In this document: piece after piece, positions 29,721-38,302 of the stretch
Layout of the letters: each line of letters starts with the position of its first letter
Position numbering within the stretch: position 1 is the first letter of the stretch
Assembly: GCA_913063405.1 (NCBI GenBank)
Contig: CAJXZB010000006.1
Location: 1 to 64,000 of the forward strand
Length of the DNA stretch: 64,000 nucleotides
DNA from: an uncultured Ulvibacter sp.
GTDB taxonomy: Bacteria > Bacteroidota > Bacteroidia > Flavobacteriales > Flavobacteriaceae
Direction of reading: 5' to 3'
Position numbers and translations under genes: made by a program
The notes under the pieces: generated by a model
The model's input: the letters and a program-made list of their open reading frames with translations, nothing else
The model's database searches: none
What the model was told of the DNA's origin: nothing

Positions 29721-29838
29721 TTACTGCCATTCTTGCCCTGAACTGGGTCGAAGGGATCTTGTTTTGAACTAGTCATAGTCATTTTTTGAACTAGAAGTTG
29801 GAGGTTTTCCAGAAATTGAACAAGTATTTAATCAAAAA

Positions 29839-32439
29839 ATGATCTATTCTAATCCCCTTCTGTATAAATATATATTCCATTTCTTCTTAATGCTATTAAT
29901 TAGTATAGAGTGCAGTGCTCAAGAGTTTATCTATGAAAACTTCGGGGTAGATGAAGGTTTACCTAGCTCTGAGGTTTATGATGTCTATCAAGATAAAGAA
30001 GGATATATGTGGTTTGCGACCGATAAAGGGCTATCTAGGTATAATGGGTATGAATTTCAAAATTTTAACACCAATGATGGATTAACAGGTAATGTAGTTT
30101 TACGTTTTTACCCACAATCAAACGGGCAAGTATGGTGCTATTCCTTTCATAATAAATCATTATTCTACTTTGATGAAATATTTAAGGGTTTTAAAACTTA
30201 TAAATACAACAACATACTAGCCAAAAATTTACAGGAAAGCAGTATTGTAAAAAGTGTCTACTTAGACACAATAAACAATTTACATATTGGAGGGCATCAA
30301 ATAAATGGTGAATTAATTATTCACAATGATGGTGTAGCTACAAGTAATTATTCAACAGAAGATTATTTTCTTCCCCTCATATCGATTCAAAAATCTACCA
30401 TTTTAAAAAAGACTCTTGATTCTGGAACCGCCCCCTTTTTTTTCACAACAAGTGATACAAACAAAATAAAAAAAAGTGTATCAAATACAAATTACAAATC
30501 CCCTCGTATTATGGCAGACTGGTTGGTGCAAGATGGAATAGGGATTCTCATGAGTGATAGTATTGTTGAAATTGTAAACCAAAATAATGAAAATATCATC
30601 ATTAGATATGAGCATTCCCCTATAGGTATTAAGATGATTGATAGTGCTTGTTTCTTTGTTGGTTACGAATTTGGAGGAGGGAAAATCGTCGATAAAAGAG
30701 GTGTTGTTTTAAGAGAATTTTTAAAAGACAAGTCTGTCTCTAATTTATTAATAGACCACGAAGGTGGGTATTGGTTTACTACACTAGATTCTGGCATATA
30801 TTATGTTGAAAATCCTTTAGTCGCTGTTTATCGTTCAATAAACCAAAAATCCCGACATATTAATAGTTTGGCAAAAAACAATGACAAAGAATTATTAATT
30901 GGGTATAAAAACGGAAATATTTCAAAATTGTTAAAGAACAGAACTACATTAGTACTAGATCAACCTGAAAAAAGCGTACATGCATTCGTTGAGCATGATT
31001 CGATATTTAATAAGACATATTTATATAATAATTACGGATTAAAAAACGCTACAACAAGCAAAAAATTACTAACTGGCTATATATTAAAGTTATCAGAACC
31101 AATTGACAGTACCATTTTTGTTTCTAGTATTAATCGTTTTTATGAAATTAATAAAAATGGAGCTGTTAATACTCGTAAATCACGCTACAGAATACACGAT
31201 GTTTGTATTTGGAATAAAGATACTTTAATTAGTACTCCATTGGGGGTTTTTAAATTTGAGAATGGCAGTACTATTTCTTTATCAGGTCAATCAAAATTAT
31301 ATAATTACAGGAGTGAAGATATTGATGTTAACAGCAACAATGATATATTGTTTGTCGCCACTCAAGGAGCAGGAGTTATTGTAAATGATGGGGAGCATAT
31401 TTATAATATCACAAGGAAAGATGGATTGAACAGTAATATAGTTAATGAAATTTATATTGAAAATGACACTACCATTTGGGCCTGTACAAATAATGGGATA
31501 AACAGAATTGAATTTCACAAAAATGGTAAAATCATCGCTGGAATTAGTAAAAAAGAGGGTTTATTAAGTGATGAAATTGAAGATATAGAAATTATAAGCG
31601 ACACTGTTTGGGTAGGAACTAAACAAGGACTGTGTTACTTCCCTAAGAGTCAATTAACCTTAAAAAGTAATACTTCTTCCTATTTAAAACTTAAAGAGGT
31701 TTATGTAAATAGCAAATCAAAAGAAATTACGGGCAATGTTATTTTAACACATAAAGAGAACGAAATTGACTTTGTGTTAGAAGGTATATCTTATGCAAAT
31801 AAAGACAACTTACATTATCAATACAGGTTGAACAATAACTTGAATTGGTCTTCTACAAAGGAGAGGGTAATTCATTTTTCATCACTAGCCCCAGATACAT
31901 ATATTTTTGAGTCCAAAATGTGCTTTGGTGATAAAGACTGTTCTGAGAAAATAATAACATATCAATTTACTATTCGGCCTCCTTTTTGGAAAACAGGATG
32001 GTTTAGCCTACTTGTCTTATGCGTTTTGGTTTTACTCATTTATTTATTCTTTAAAGTAAGGGTGCTTACCTATAATAAAGACATCACAAGAGAATTAATA
32101 CGACTCTTAATAAAGCGATTAAAAAGAAAAGAAAAATATTTTTCTTTTAGAGAAAATGGAAATCAAATAAGAATCAAAACCCATGATATTTTATTTATAA
32201 AGTCGGCAGCAAATTACATCGATATTCATACCGAGAACAAAACCTATACAGTACGAATGAGTATTGGTAAGTTTTTAGAACAGATCCCAGACAAAATTGA
32301 ATATGTACGCATGCATCGTTCTTATATTGTTAGAATCGATAAAATCACTTCAAAATCTAAAAATGAAGTCTTTATTAAAGATCTAAAAATACCTGTTAGC
32401 CAAAGCTTTCTTCCAAATTTAAAGGATATTCATTTTTAG
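29839..32439 (+). CDS. Membrane-anchored two-component-regulator-propeller protein with C-terminal LytTR DNA-binding domain
   Basis: 'GLPSSEVYDVYQDKEGYMWFATDKGLSRYNG' propeller blades, Y_Y_Y-like domain, TM 'GWFSLLVLCVLVLLIYLFF', LytTR 'IRIKTHDILFIKSAANYIDIHTENKTYTVRMSIGKFLEQIP..YVRMHRSYIVRIDKI'. Confidence 0.92.
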   Translation: MIYSNPLLYKYIFHFFLMLLISIECSAQEFIYENFGVDEGLPSSEVYDVYQDKEGYMWFATDKGLSRYNGYEFQNFNTNDGLTGNVVLRFYPQSNGQVWCYSFHNKSLFYFDEIFKGFKTYKYNNILAKNLQESSIVKSVYLDTINNLHIGGHQINGELIIHNDGVATSNYSTEDYFLPLISIQKSTILKKTLDSGTAPFFFTTSDTNKIKKSVSNTNYKSPRIMADWLVQDGIGILMSDSIVEIVNQNNENIIIRYEHSPIGIKMIDSACFFVGYEFGGGKIVDKRGVVLREFLKDKSVSNLLIDHEGGYWFTTLDSGIYYVENPLVAVYRSINQKSRHINSLAKNNDKELLIGYKNGNISKLLKNRTTLVLDQPEKSVHAFVEHDSIFNKTYLYNNYGLKNATTSKKLLTGYILKLSEPIDSTIFVSSINRFYEINKNGAVNTRKSRYRIHDVCIWNKDTLISTPLGVFKFENGSTISLSGQSKLYNYRSEDIDVNSNNDILFVATQGAGVIVNDGEHIYNITRKDGLNSNIVNEIYIENDTTIWACTNNGINRIEFHKNGKIIAGISKKEGLLSDEIEDIEIISDTVWVGTKQGLCYFPKSQLTLKSNTSSYLKLKEVYVNSKSKEITGNVILTHKENEIDFVLEGISYANKDNLHYQYRLNNNLNWSSTKERVIHFSSLAPDTYIFESKMCFGDKDCSEKIITYQFTIRPPFWKTGWFSLLVLCVLVLLIYLFFKVRVLTYNKDITRELIRLLIKRLKRKEKYFSFRENGNQIRIKTHDILFIKSAANYIDIHTENKTYTVRMSIGKFLEQIPDKIEYVRMHRSYIVRIDKITSKSKNEVFIKDLKIPVSQSFLPNLKDIHF

Positions 32440-32470
32440 GGCTAAATATTTTGTCCCTAAAACCTAGGGT

Positions 32471-32500
32471 ATTCGTACCACCCTGTTTTTCATTCGTAAC
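32471..32500 (+). promoter_or_regulatory. Candidate LytTR operator (two 9 bp direct repeats, 21 bp centre spacing)
   Basis: ATTCGTACC (32471-32479) N12 ATTCGTAAC (32492-32500). Confidence 0.55.
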
Positions 32501-32547
32501 TATTTTATATATACCTGTAACAAAACGTTATAGAAGTAAAGCTTAGT

Positions 32548-32607
32548 TTTTCATAATTATATAGATTTAATGTATTCAATAACATTTAATCTATATAATT
32601 ATGAAAA
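32548..32607 (+). promoter_or_regulatory. Long hairpin overlapping the start codon at 32601
   Basis: TTTTCATAATTATATAGATTTAATGT - attcaata - ACATTTAATCTATATAATTATGAAAA, 25/26 paired. Confidence 0.8.
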
Positions 32608-33530
32608 CAAATTTTAAAGTAGTATTATTTGCATTATTCTGCATTACATATGCAAATTCACAAACAAATATCTTTCCTGACGATGGCAATGCAGGTATTG
32701 GAACAATAAACCCTACTGCTAAATTAGATGTTATACTAAATGACACTAGTATTTTTGAACAATCAGGAATACGATTAACAACACCATTTGCTTTTTCTCA
32801 AAATAGTATCATAGAAAGTTTATTTCAAATAAGAAGAAAAGGATTTACAGGAACCTATAGCGATTATCTAATAGTAAAACCAAATGGTAAAATAGGAATA
32901 GGTACTTCAAATCCAAATAGTAAACTACATGTTCATAACGGTAGAATTCAAATTACAGGGAACAACTCCTATGGAGGGCCTATGATGATTTTTGGAGGAG
33001 ATGAAAGTGCGCCTAATGGACAATGGGGTATTGAATATGCATCAGGAGGAGTTTCTGGTCTTAATTTTTGGAAACCCGATGGAAGTACAAATGGAAATAA
33101 TGGTGGAGGTTTTGGAAATCACTTTATGTTTTTGGCAGATAACGGAAGCGTAAGTATTGGTCTTGATCCAAACTTTATTAACACTTTTGGTAAAGTGACT
33201 TATAATGGAGATTATAGCTTATACGTTGGAACTGGAATATTAACTGAAAAAGTAAGAGTGGCGTTAAGATCTAGTGAAGATTGGGCTGATTATGTTTTTA
33301 AGGAGGGTTATAATTTATTAACTCTTTCTGAAGTTGAGAAATACATTCAAGAGGAAGGACACTTACCCAATGTTCCTAGTGCCGAAGAAATTGCAAACTC
33401 AGGAATTGATGTTGCAAAAATGGACGCCAAACTACTGGAGAAAATTGAGGAGTTAACACTTTATGTAATTCAACTTAAAAAAGAAAATGAGGAAATAAAA
33501 GCCTTATTGAACGAAAAAGGAATCAACTAA
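32601..33530 (+). CDS. Secreted tail-fibre-like protein with C-terminal coiled coil
   Basis: Signal peptide; 'AGIGTINPTAKLDV', 'IGIGTSNPNSKLHVHNG', 'EGHLPNVPSAEEIANSGIDVAKMDAKLLEKIEELTLYVIQLKKENEEIKALL'. Confidence 0.85.
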   Translation: MKTNFKVVLFALFCITYANSQTNIFPDDGNAGIGTINPTAKLDVILNDTSIFEQSGIRLTTPFAFSQNSIIESLFQIRRKGFTGTYSDYLIVKPNGKIGIGTSNPNSKLHVHNGRIQITGNNSYGGPMMIFGGDESAPNGQWGIEYASGGVSGLNFWKPDGSTNGNNGGGFGNHFMFLADNGSVSIGLDPNFINTFGKVTYNGDYSLYVGTGILTEKVRVALRSSEDWADYVFKEGYNLLTLSEVEKYIQEEGHLPNVPSAEEIANSGIDVAKMDAKLLEKIEELTLYVIQLKKENEEIKALLNEKGIN

Positions 33531-33542
33531 TATTGAGCTACT

Positions 33543-36500
33543 ATGAAAACAACAAATAAAATACTGGTTGTAATTTTTCTGCTCTTGTTTCAATTTTCTT
33601 TCGGTCAAGATTCTTCAAATCGTGATAGGGGAAATCCAAATGAACCCTATCAATTTATTTTGGGGGAAAATAATTTCACTGGTATAAAGAGAGAAGGATT
33701 AGAGTTTTACGAAAACAAAATTGAAATTTACGGAATTGACAAAGTGGCCACCGAAGGAAGTCCTTATATAGAATTTATACGGTTTATTACAGACTGGGAA
33801 ATAAAACTTGCAAATCATGATTATAATTTAAAGCGATATTTTTCATCTTTAGACAGTAAATCCGACTACAAAGACTTACCTGTAGCAGGCTGCGAATGGG
33901 AGGAGTTTGGTCCTTTAGTGAAATCTACTGGAAGTCAAGGAAATCCTAATACAGGGAGTCAAACAAGTATAAATGGAATTGGTCATACCGAGTTTATTAG
34001 AATAGACAATAATGAACCTTTAAACATGTTAATAGGATCTGCATTTGGAGGTCTTTTTTATAGTAGTAATGGAGGTGATCCATTGACAAATGGGAGTGCT
34101 TCATGGACTTGCGTTAGTGATAATTGGGATACTTCTGCGGTTGCTTGGGCCGAGTTTTCTGAGGCGTATCCAGGTACTATTGTAGCCGTTTCTACATTAG
34201 GAGGTGATCTCAATGGAAAATCTCATCGTTTAGGTGTTGGCGGAGGAATTTTAATTTCTAGAGATTATGGACAGACATGGAATAAACTACTATCTACTGG
34301 GATATTGTCTGCTTGGGATAAGGTTAATAAAGTGATTTTTAGCCCAGATAATCCCGACGAGATTTTTATTGCCAAGTCTAATGGATTATACAAATATACT
34401 GATATTAATGATCCAAATAATCCCTCTAACCTAGAGGAGGTATTTATCCCCTTAGGGAATGGTAATTATGAGAAGGTTGAATGTCTTGATGTAGAAATTG
34501 TAACATCAGACGAGCTATTTCCCGACGGAAATTTTTTTGCAACTAGTTTTCTAGTAATAGAAAATATTGGCAATAATACCGTGGCTAACGTTAAGATGTA
34601 TGTAACACAAGATGGTTGGCAAACGAGTGAAGAAGTATTTGAGACAATTGATAAAGAGGCCGCTACATTCGAATATTCTCCATCCAATTTATTTTCAGGA
34701 GCAGACCCATACAAAGCAAAGATACATTGTAATATTAAGACGGGTGATAATAAAGAAGTTTGGTCTTTAAGGTTGTTCAATCTTTCAGAAGAGATGTTAA
34801 AATCTCAATTTGAGGGTTCGAATAATTTTGGGAGTTCTTTTGCATTTGCTGTAAATCCCTTTGATGATAAAAAAATTATTTATTCTTATGGAACAGGATT
34901 ATCTGGAACAAATAATGGTTTTGTAAATAATTCAGGAAACCCTGCAAACAATGGGTTACACGATGATAAGGAGCATTTTTTATGGCATCCACATGACACA
35001 AACCCAAATGAAGTATGGGTGGCTCATCATGGGGGTGTATCCAAATCTGTTGATAATGGCCTAACTTGGGAAAGTAAAGACCTAGGGCTAGGAGTTGCCA
35101 TGGTTCAAAAATTTGATCATAGTGAAAATGATATTAATAAAATAATGCTTTCCTTAGATCATGATGGAACTACACGATTAAATAGTTCATATAATCAATC
35201 TAACCAAACACATGATTGGAATATGTTTTCTGTTGCTGATGGTGTTGGCGCCACTATGATCGATGAGGATGAATATCAATTTTATTTTGCGAGTGGTCAA
35301 TTCGGATCCAACACGAACGTCTCAATAGATTATAACGCCGCATCTCAACCATTAGGTTTTACATCTTCCTATGGTAATGCCGCCTATAATGGTTGGTATG
35401 AACCTGCTCAGGATGGAACTGTATTATATACCCATGGAGTTGAGAACAGTATTAACTTTGGGAATGTGTATAAGACTGAGTTAACCCCAGGAGTCATTCC
35501 TATATCAAGAACAAGAATTTCGGATTTTGCACAGTTCTTACCCGATGGTAATGACCATTATCTAACACAAATGAGCGCATCACAAAAAGATGATAATGTT
35601 TTATTTGCAAATGGTTTTGAAAATACTCCAAATGGAGGTAACCATGTTCTTTTCTATTGCAATAAAGCCAATAATACCGATCCTCAAGTAGCTATTAATA
35701 GTTGGGTTGAAATACAAATGCCTTATGATACAGGACAACTTATAAATACAGCTTTCGGTAGTGTTAAAGAAAGCCATTACATAAATGGAAGATACTATTT
35801 TACGACAAGTGGTAATAATGATGGAGTTTCTACTGAATATAGAGCTGTGATGTTAGACATTGATGGTCAAAACAATTTAACCTTAACAGATATTACAGGA
35901 AATTTACCCAAATGTGGTGTTAAATACGCTGCTGATTACAACATTACCATAGAAAAAGGTACACATGAAGGAATTTATGTTGCTCAAGATTGTGGCGTTT
36001 ATTATTTACACGGAAGTGATTTAGATTCTGGAAATTACAATTGGACTGCTATTGGAACTGGCCTCCCAAATATTGAGAAAAGAGGTATAAAACCTTATTA
36101 TGAGTTAAATAAATTACGCATAGGAACCTATGGTAGAGGCCTCTGGGAAGGATGCTTTGTTTGTCCAGAAGATGAAATATTTTATGAATCTGGAACGTAT
36201 GGCAACTCATATGTTTTCAAGGAGGCACGCCAACAAATTCATTCAACAGCGACCGTACAAGCTGAGCAAAATGTGAAATACAGAGCTGGGGACTTTATTG
36301 ATCTAAATCCAGATTTTACGTCTCAAAATGGAAGCATATTTGATGCCTTTATTCATCCTTGCGAACCAAATAGATCAAACAGTTTCAGGTCAGAACGAGT
36401 GAGCCCTTGGGAAAATATAATCCATGGCATGGATGAGGAGAATAGTGGAATGTTCGAGCGGATTTCAGAAGGTATTTTCCTGTTTCCAAATCCAACTAAT

Positions 36501-36701
36501 GGTATGACAACACTTTATCTTCTAAATTTTGAAGGGCCATATCAAGTAGAAATATTTACTCTTCAAGGACAGAGAATTAAGACTTTTGAAATGAAGGAAG
36601 CAAGGTTACAATATGACATAAGTGATTTAAGCAATGGTGTTTATTTAATTAAAGCTTCAAATGGAATAAATATTTACACATCTAAATTGCTTAAGAAATA
36701 G
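33543..36701 (+). CDS. T9SS type A sorting-domain BNR/propeller protein
   Basis: Signal peptide; 'ISRDYGQTWNKLL', 'KSVDNGLTWESKDLG'; C-term 'FLFPNPTNGMTTLYLL...GVYLIKASNGINIYTSKLLKK'. Confidence 0.9.
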   Translation: MKTTNKILVVIFLLLFQFSFGQDSSNRDRGNPNEPYQFILGENNFTGIKREGLEFYENKIEIYGIDKVATEGSPYIEFIRFITDWEIKLANHDYNLKRYFSSLDSKSDYKDLPVAGCEWEEFGPLVKSTGSQGNPNTGSQTSINGIGHTEFIRIDNNEPLNMLIGSAFGGLFYSSNGGDPLTNGSASWTCVSDNWDTSAVAWAEFSEAYPGTIVAVSTLGGDLNGKSHRLGVGGGILISRDYGQTWNKLLSTGILSAWDKVNKVIFSPDNPDEIFIAKSNGLYKYTDINDPNNPSNLEEVFIPLGNGNYEKVECLDVEIVTSDELFPDGNFFATSFLVIENIGNNTVANVKMYVTQDGWQTSEEVFETIDKEAATFEYSPSNLFSGADPYKAKIHCNIKTGDNKEVWSLRLFNLSEEMLKSQFEGSNNFGSSFAFAVNPFDDKKIIYSYGTGLSGTNNGFVNNSGNPANNGLHDDKEHFLWHPHDTNPNEVWVAHHGGVSKSVDNGLTWESKDLGLGVAMVQKFDHSENDINKIMLSLDHDGTTRLNSSYNQSNQTHDWNMFSVADGVGATMIDEDEYQFYFASGQFGSNTNVSIDYNAASQPLGFTSSYGNAAYNGWYEPAQDGTVLYTHGVENSINFGNVYKTELTPGVIPISRTRISDFAQFLPDGNDHYLTQMSASQKDDNVLFANGFENTPNGGNHVLFYCNKANNTDPQVAINSWVEIQMPYDTGQLINTAFGSVKESHYINGRYYFTTSGNNDGVSTEYRAVMLDIDGQNNLTLTDITGNLPKCGVKYAADYNITIEKGTHEGIYVAQDCGVYYLHGSDLDSGNYNWTAIGTGLPNIEKRGIKPYYELNKLRIGTYGRGLWEGCFVCPEDEIFYESGTYGNSYVFKEARQQIHSTATVQAEQNVKYRAGDFIDLNPDFTSQNGSIFDAFIHPCEPNRSNSFRSERVSPWENIIHGMDEENSGMFERISEGIFLFPNPTNGMTTLYLLNFEGPYQVEIFTLQGQRIKTFEMKEARLQYDISDLSNGVYLIKASNGINIYTSKLLKK

Positions 36702-36726
36702 ACACTAATTACGATTACCTAAGTTT

Positions 36727-36754
36727 AGAGGATACCATATGGTATCCTCTTTTG
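36727..36754 (+). terminator. Intrinsic terminator
   Basis: Perfect palindrome AGAGGATACCAT/ATGGTATCCTCT followed by TTTTG. Confidence 0.8.
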
Positions 36755-36835
36755 ATTTTAAACTATGTATAAATTAGGTCGTGTCTCAACAATAATAATC
36801 TTTAAAGGAGCATCAAGATAAGTAAGCCTACGGTA

Positions 36836-36935
36836 AATTATCCTTTTGGCTTAAAACAAAAAGGATACAACAACGAGGTTTCGCCAAATGGAAACTCCCT
36901 TGCACGAGCTTTTAAGTTTGGAGGAAAGGAATTAG
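36836..36935 (+). pseudogene. RHS/YD-repeat core remnant
   Basis: Frame reads NYPFGLKQKGYNNEVSPNGNSLARAFKFGGKEL, the RHS-repeat core boundary signature of Bacteroidota. Confidence 0.8.
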
Positions 36936-36944
36936 TTGAGCCAT

Positions 36945-37055
36945 TCAAAAAAAGAGCAATTATAATTCATTAAATTACTGCCAGATTTTTCTATATTCAT
37001 TCTCATCTAATTTTTGATACTTAGATGTCAAATGCATATTTTTACAAGGTGTTCA
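36945..37055 (+). repeat. Right copy of ~111 bp direct repeat
   Basis: See 29610-29720; includes in-frame 'SKKEQL*' matching 'SEKDRL*'. Confidence 0.9.
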
Positions 37056-37105
37056 ATAGCGCAATCTTCCCCGTTGGTATTGAATACTCGTATAGCAAAA
37101 ACTGA

Positions 37106-38302
37106 ATGAATCTTTCAAGCATTAACTCAAAATTAAAAGACTTGCAATGTTGTGTGATTATACCAACGTATAACAACAATAAAACATTGAAAAAAGTTAT
37201 CGATGGGGTGCTCGAATATACTAGAGATGTTATTGTTATTAATGATGGTGCAACAGATAGTACCAAGGAGGTCTTAGCGGAGTATCCAGAAATTGAGCAA
37301 ATTCACTTACCCAGGAATCAAGGAAAAGGAAATGCACTTAGAGAGGGGTTTGAAAAAGCCCTTTTGTTGGGATATAAATATGCTATAACAATAGATAGCG
37401 ACGGGCAACATTTTTCAGAAGATATTCCTGTTTTTGTTGAAGCCTTAGAAAATTCTGAAACTGAGAATCTTTTGCTAATTGGTGCAAGAAATATGGAGCA
37501 AGAAGGTGTTCCTAAGAAGAGTAGCTTCGGAAACAAATTTTCTAACTTCTGGTTTTGGATTGAAACAGGAACATGGTTAATAGACACCCAATCTGGTTAT
37601 CGATTATACCCTTTGAAACATATTGAGAGCCTGAAACTATTTACCAAGAAATTTGAATTCGAAATTGAAGTGATTGTAAAGGCCGCTTGGAATGGTACGA
37701 CCGTGAAAAATGTCCCTGTTAGTGTTTTGTATGATGAAACCGAAAGAGTTTCACATTTTAGACCCTTTAAAGACTTTACGAGAATAAGCATCTTAAATAC
37801 TTGGTTCGTACTCGTTGCTTTTCTTTTTATTAAACCTCGAGATCTTTATAGAAAATTTAGAAAGAAAGGCTTCCGAAGATTTATTCTGGAAGACTTTCTT
37901 GGAAATCACGACTCTCCGAAAAAGAAAGCGTTTTCAATTGCACTGGGAGTATTTATTGGATTGTCGCCCTTTTGGGGCTTTCACACGCTCATCGTTATCT
38001 TTCTTGCCATCCTTCTAAAGCTAAATAAGACAATTTCTTTTGTGTTTTCAAATGTGAGTCTACCGCCCTTTATTCCCTTTGTTTTATATGCAAGCTCGAA
38101 GATGGGACAGTTTGTTTTGGGGATTGAATATTCTTATACCATGGAAGAAATGACCGAAAACTTTGAAATTTTTAAGCACCTTAAAACATACATTGTTGGT
38201 AGTTTCTCTTTGGCAATTATTTCGGCAATTGTATTAGGGTTTTTAGGATATCTTATTTTGTCCATTTTTACTAAGAAACAAATAGCAATTCAACATGAGT
38301 AG
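37106..38302 (+). CDS. GT2 glycosyltransferase fused to DUF2062 membrane domain
   Basis: 'CCVIIPTYNNNKTLKKVIDGVLEYTRDVIVINDGATDST', 'TIDSDGQH'; C-term 'KKKAFSIALGVFIGLSPFWGFHTLIVIFLA'. Confidence 0.9.
   Translation: MNLSSINSKLKDLQCCVIIPTYNNNKTLKKVIDGVLEYTRDVIVINDGATDSTKEVLAEYPEIEQIHLPRNQGKGNALREGFEKALLLGYKYAITIDSDGQHFSEDIPVFVEALENSETENLLLIGARNMEQEGVPKKSSFGNKFSNFWFWIETGTWLIDTQSGYRLYPLKHIESLKLFTKKFEFEIEVIVKAAWNGTTVKNVPVSVLYDETERVSHFRPFKDFTRISILNTWFVLVAFLFIKPRDLYRKFRKKGFRRFILEDFLGNHDSPKKKAFSIALGVFIGLSPFWGFHTLIVIFLAILLKLNKTISFVFSNVSLPPFIPFVLYASSKMGQFVLGIEYSYTMEEMTENFEIFKHLKTYIVGSFSLAIISAIVLGFLGYLILSIFTKKQIAIQHE

Noticed and set aside
32548-32607. Invertible promoter (phase-variation) interpretation of the long inverted repeat
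   Set aside because: Only 8 bp lies between the arms, too short for a promoter; no adjacent invertase gene.
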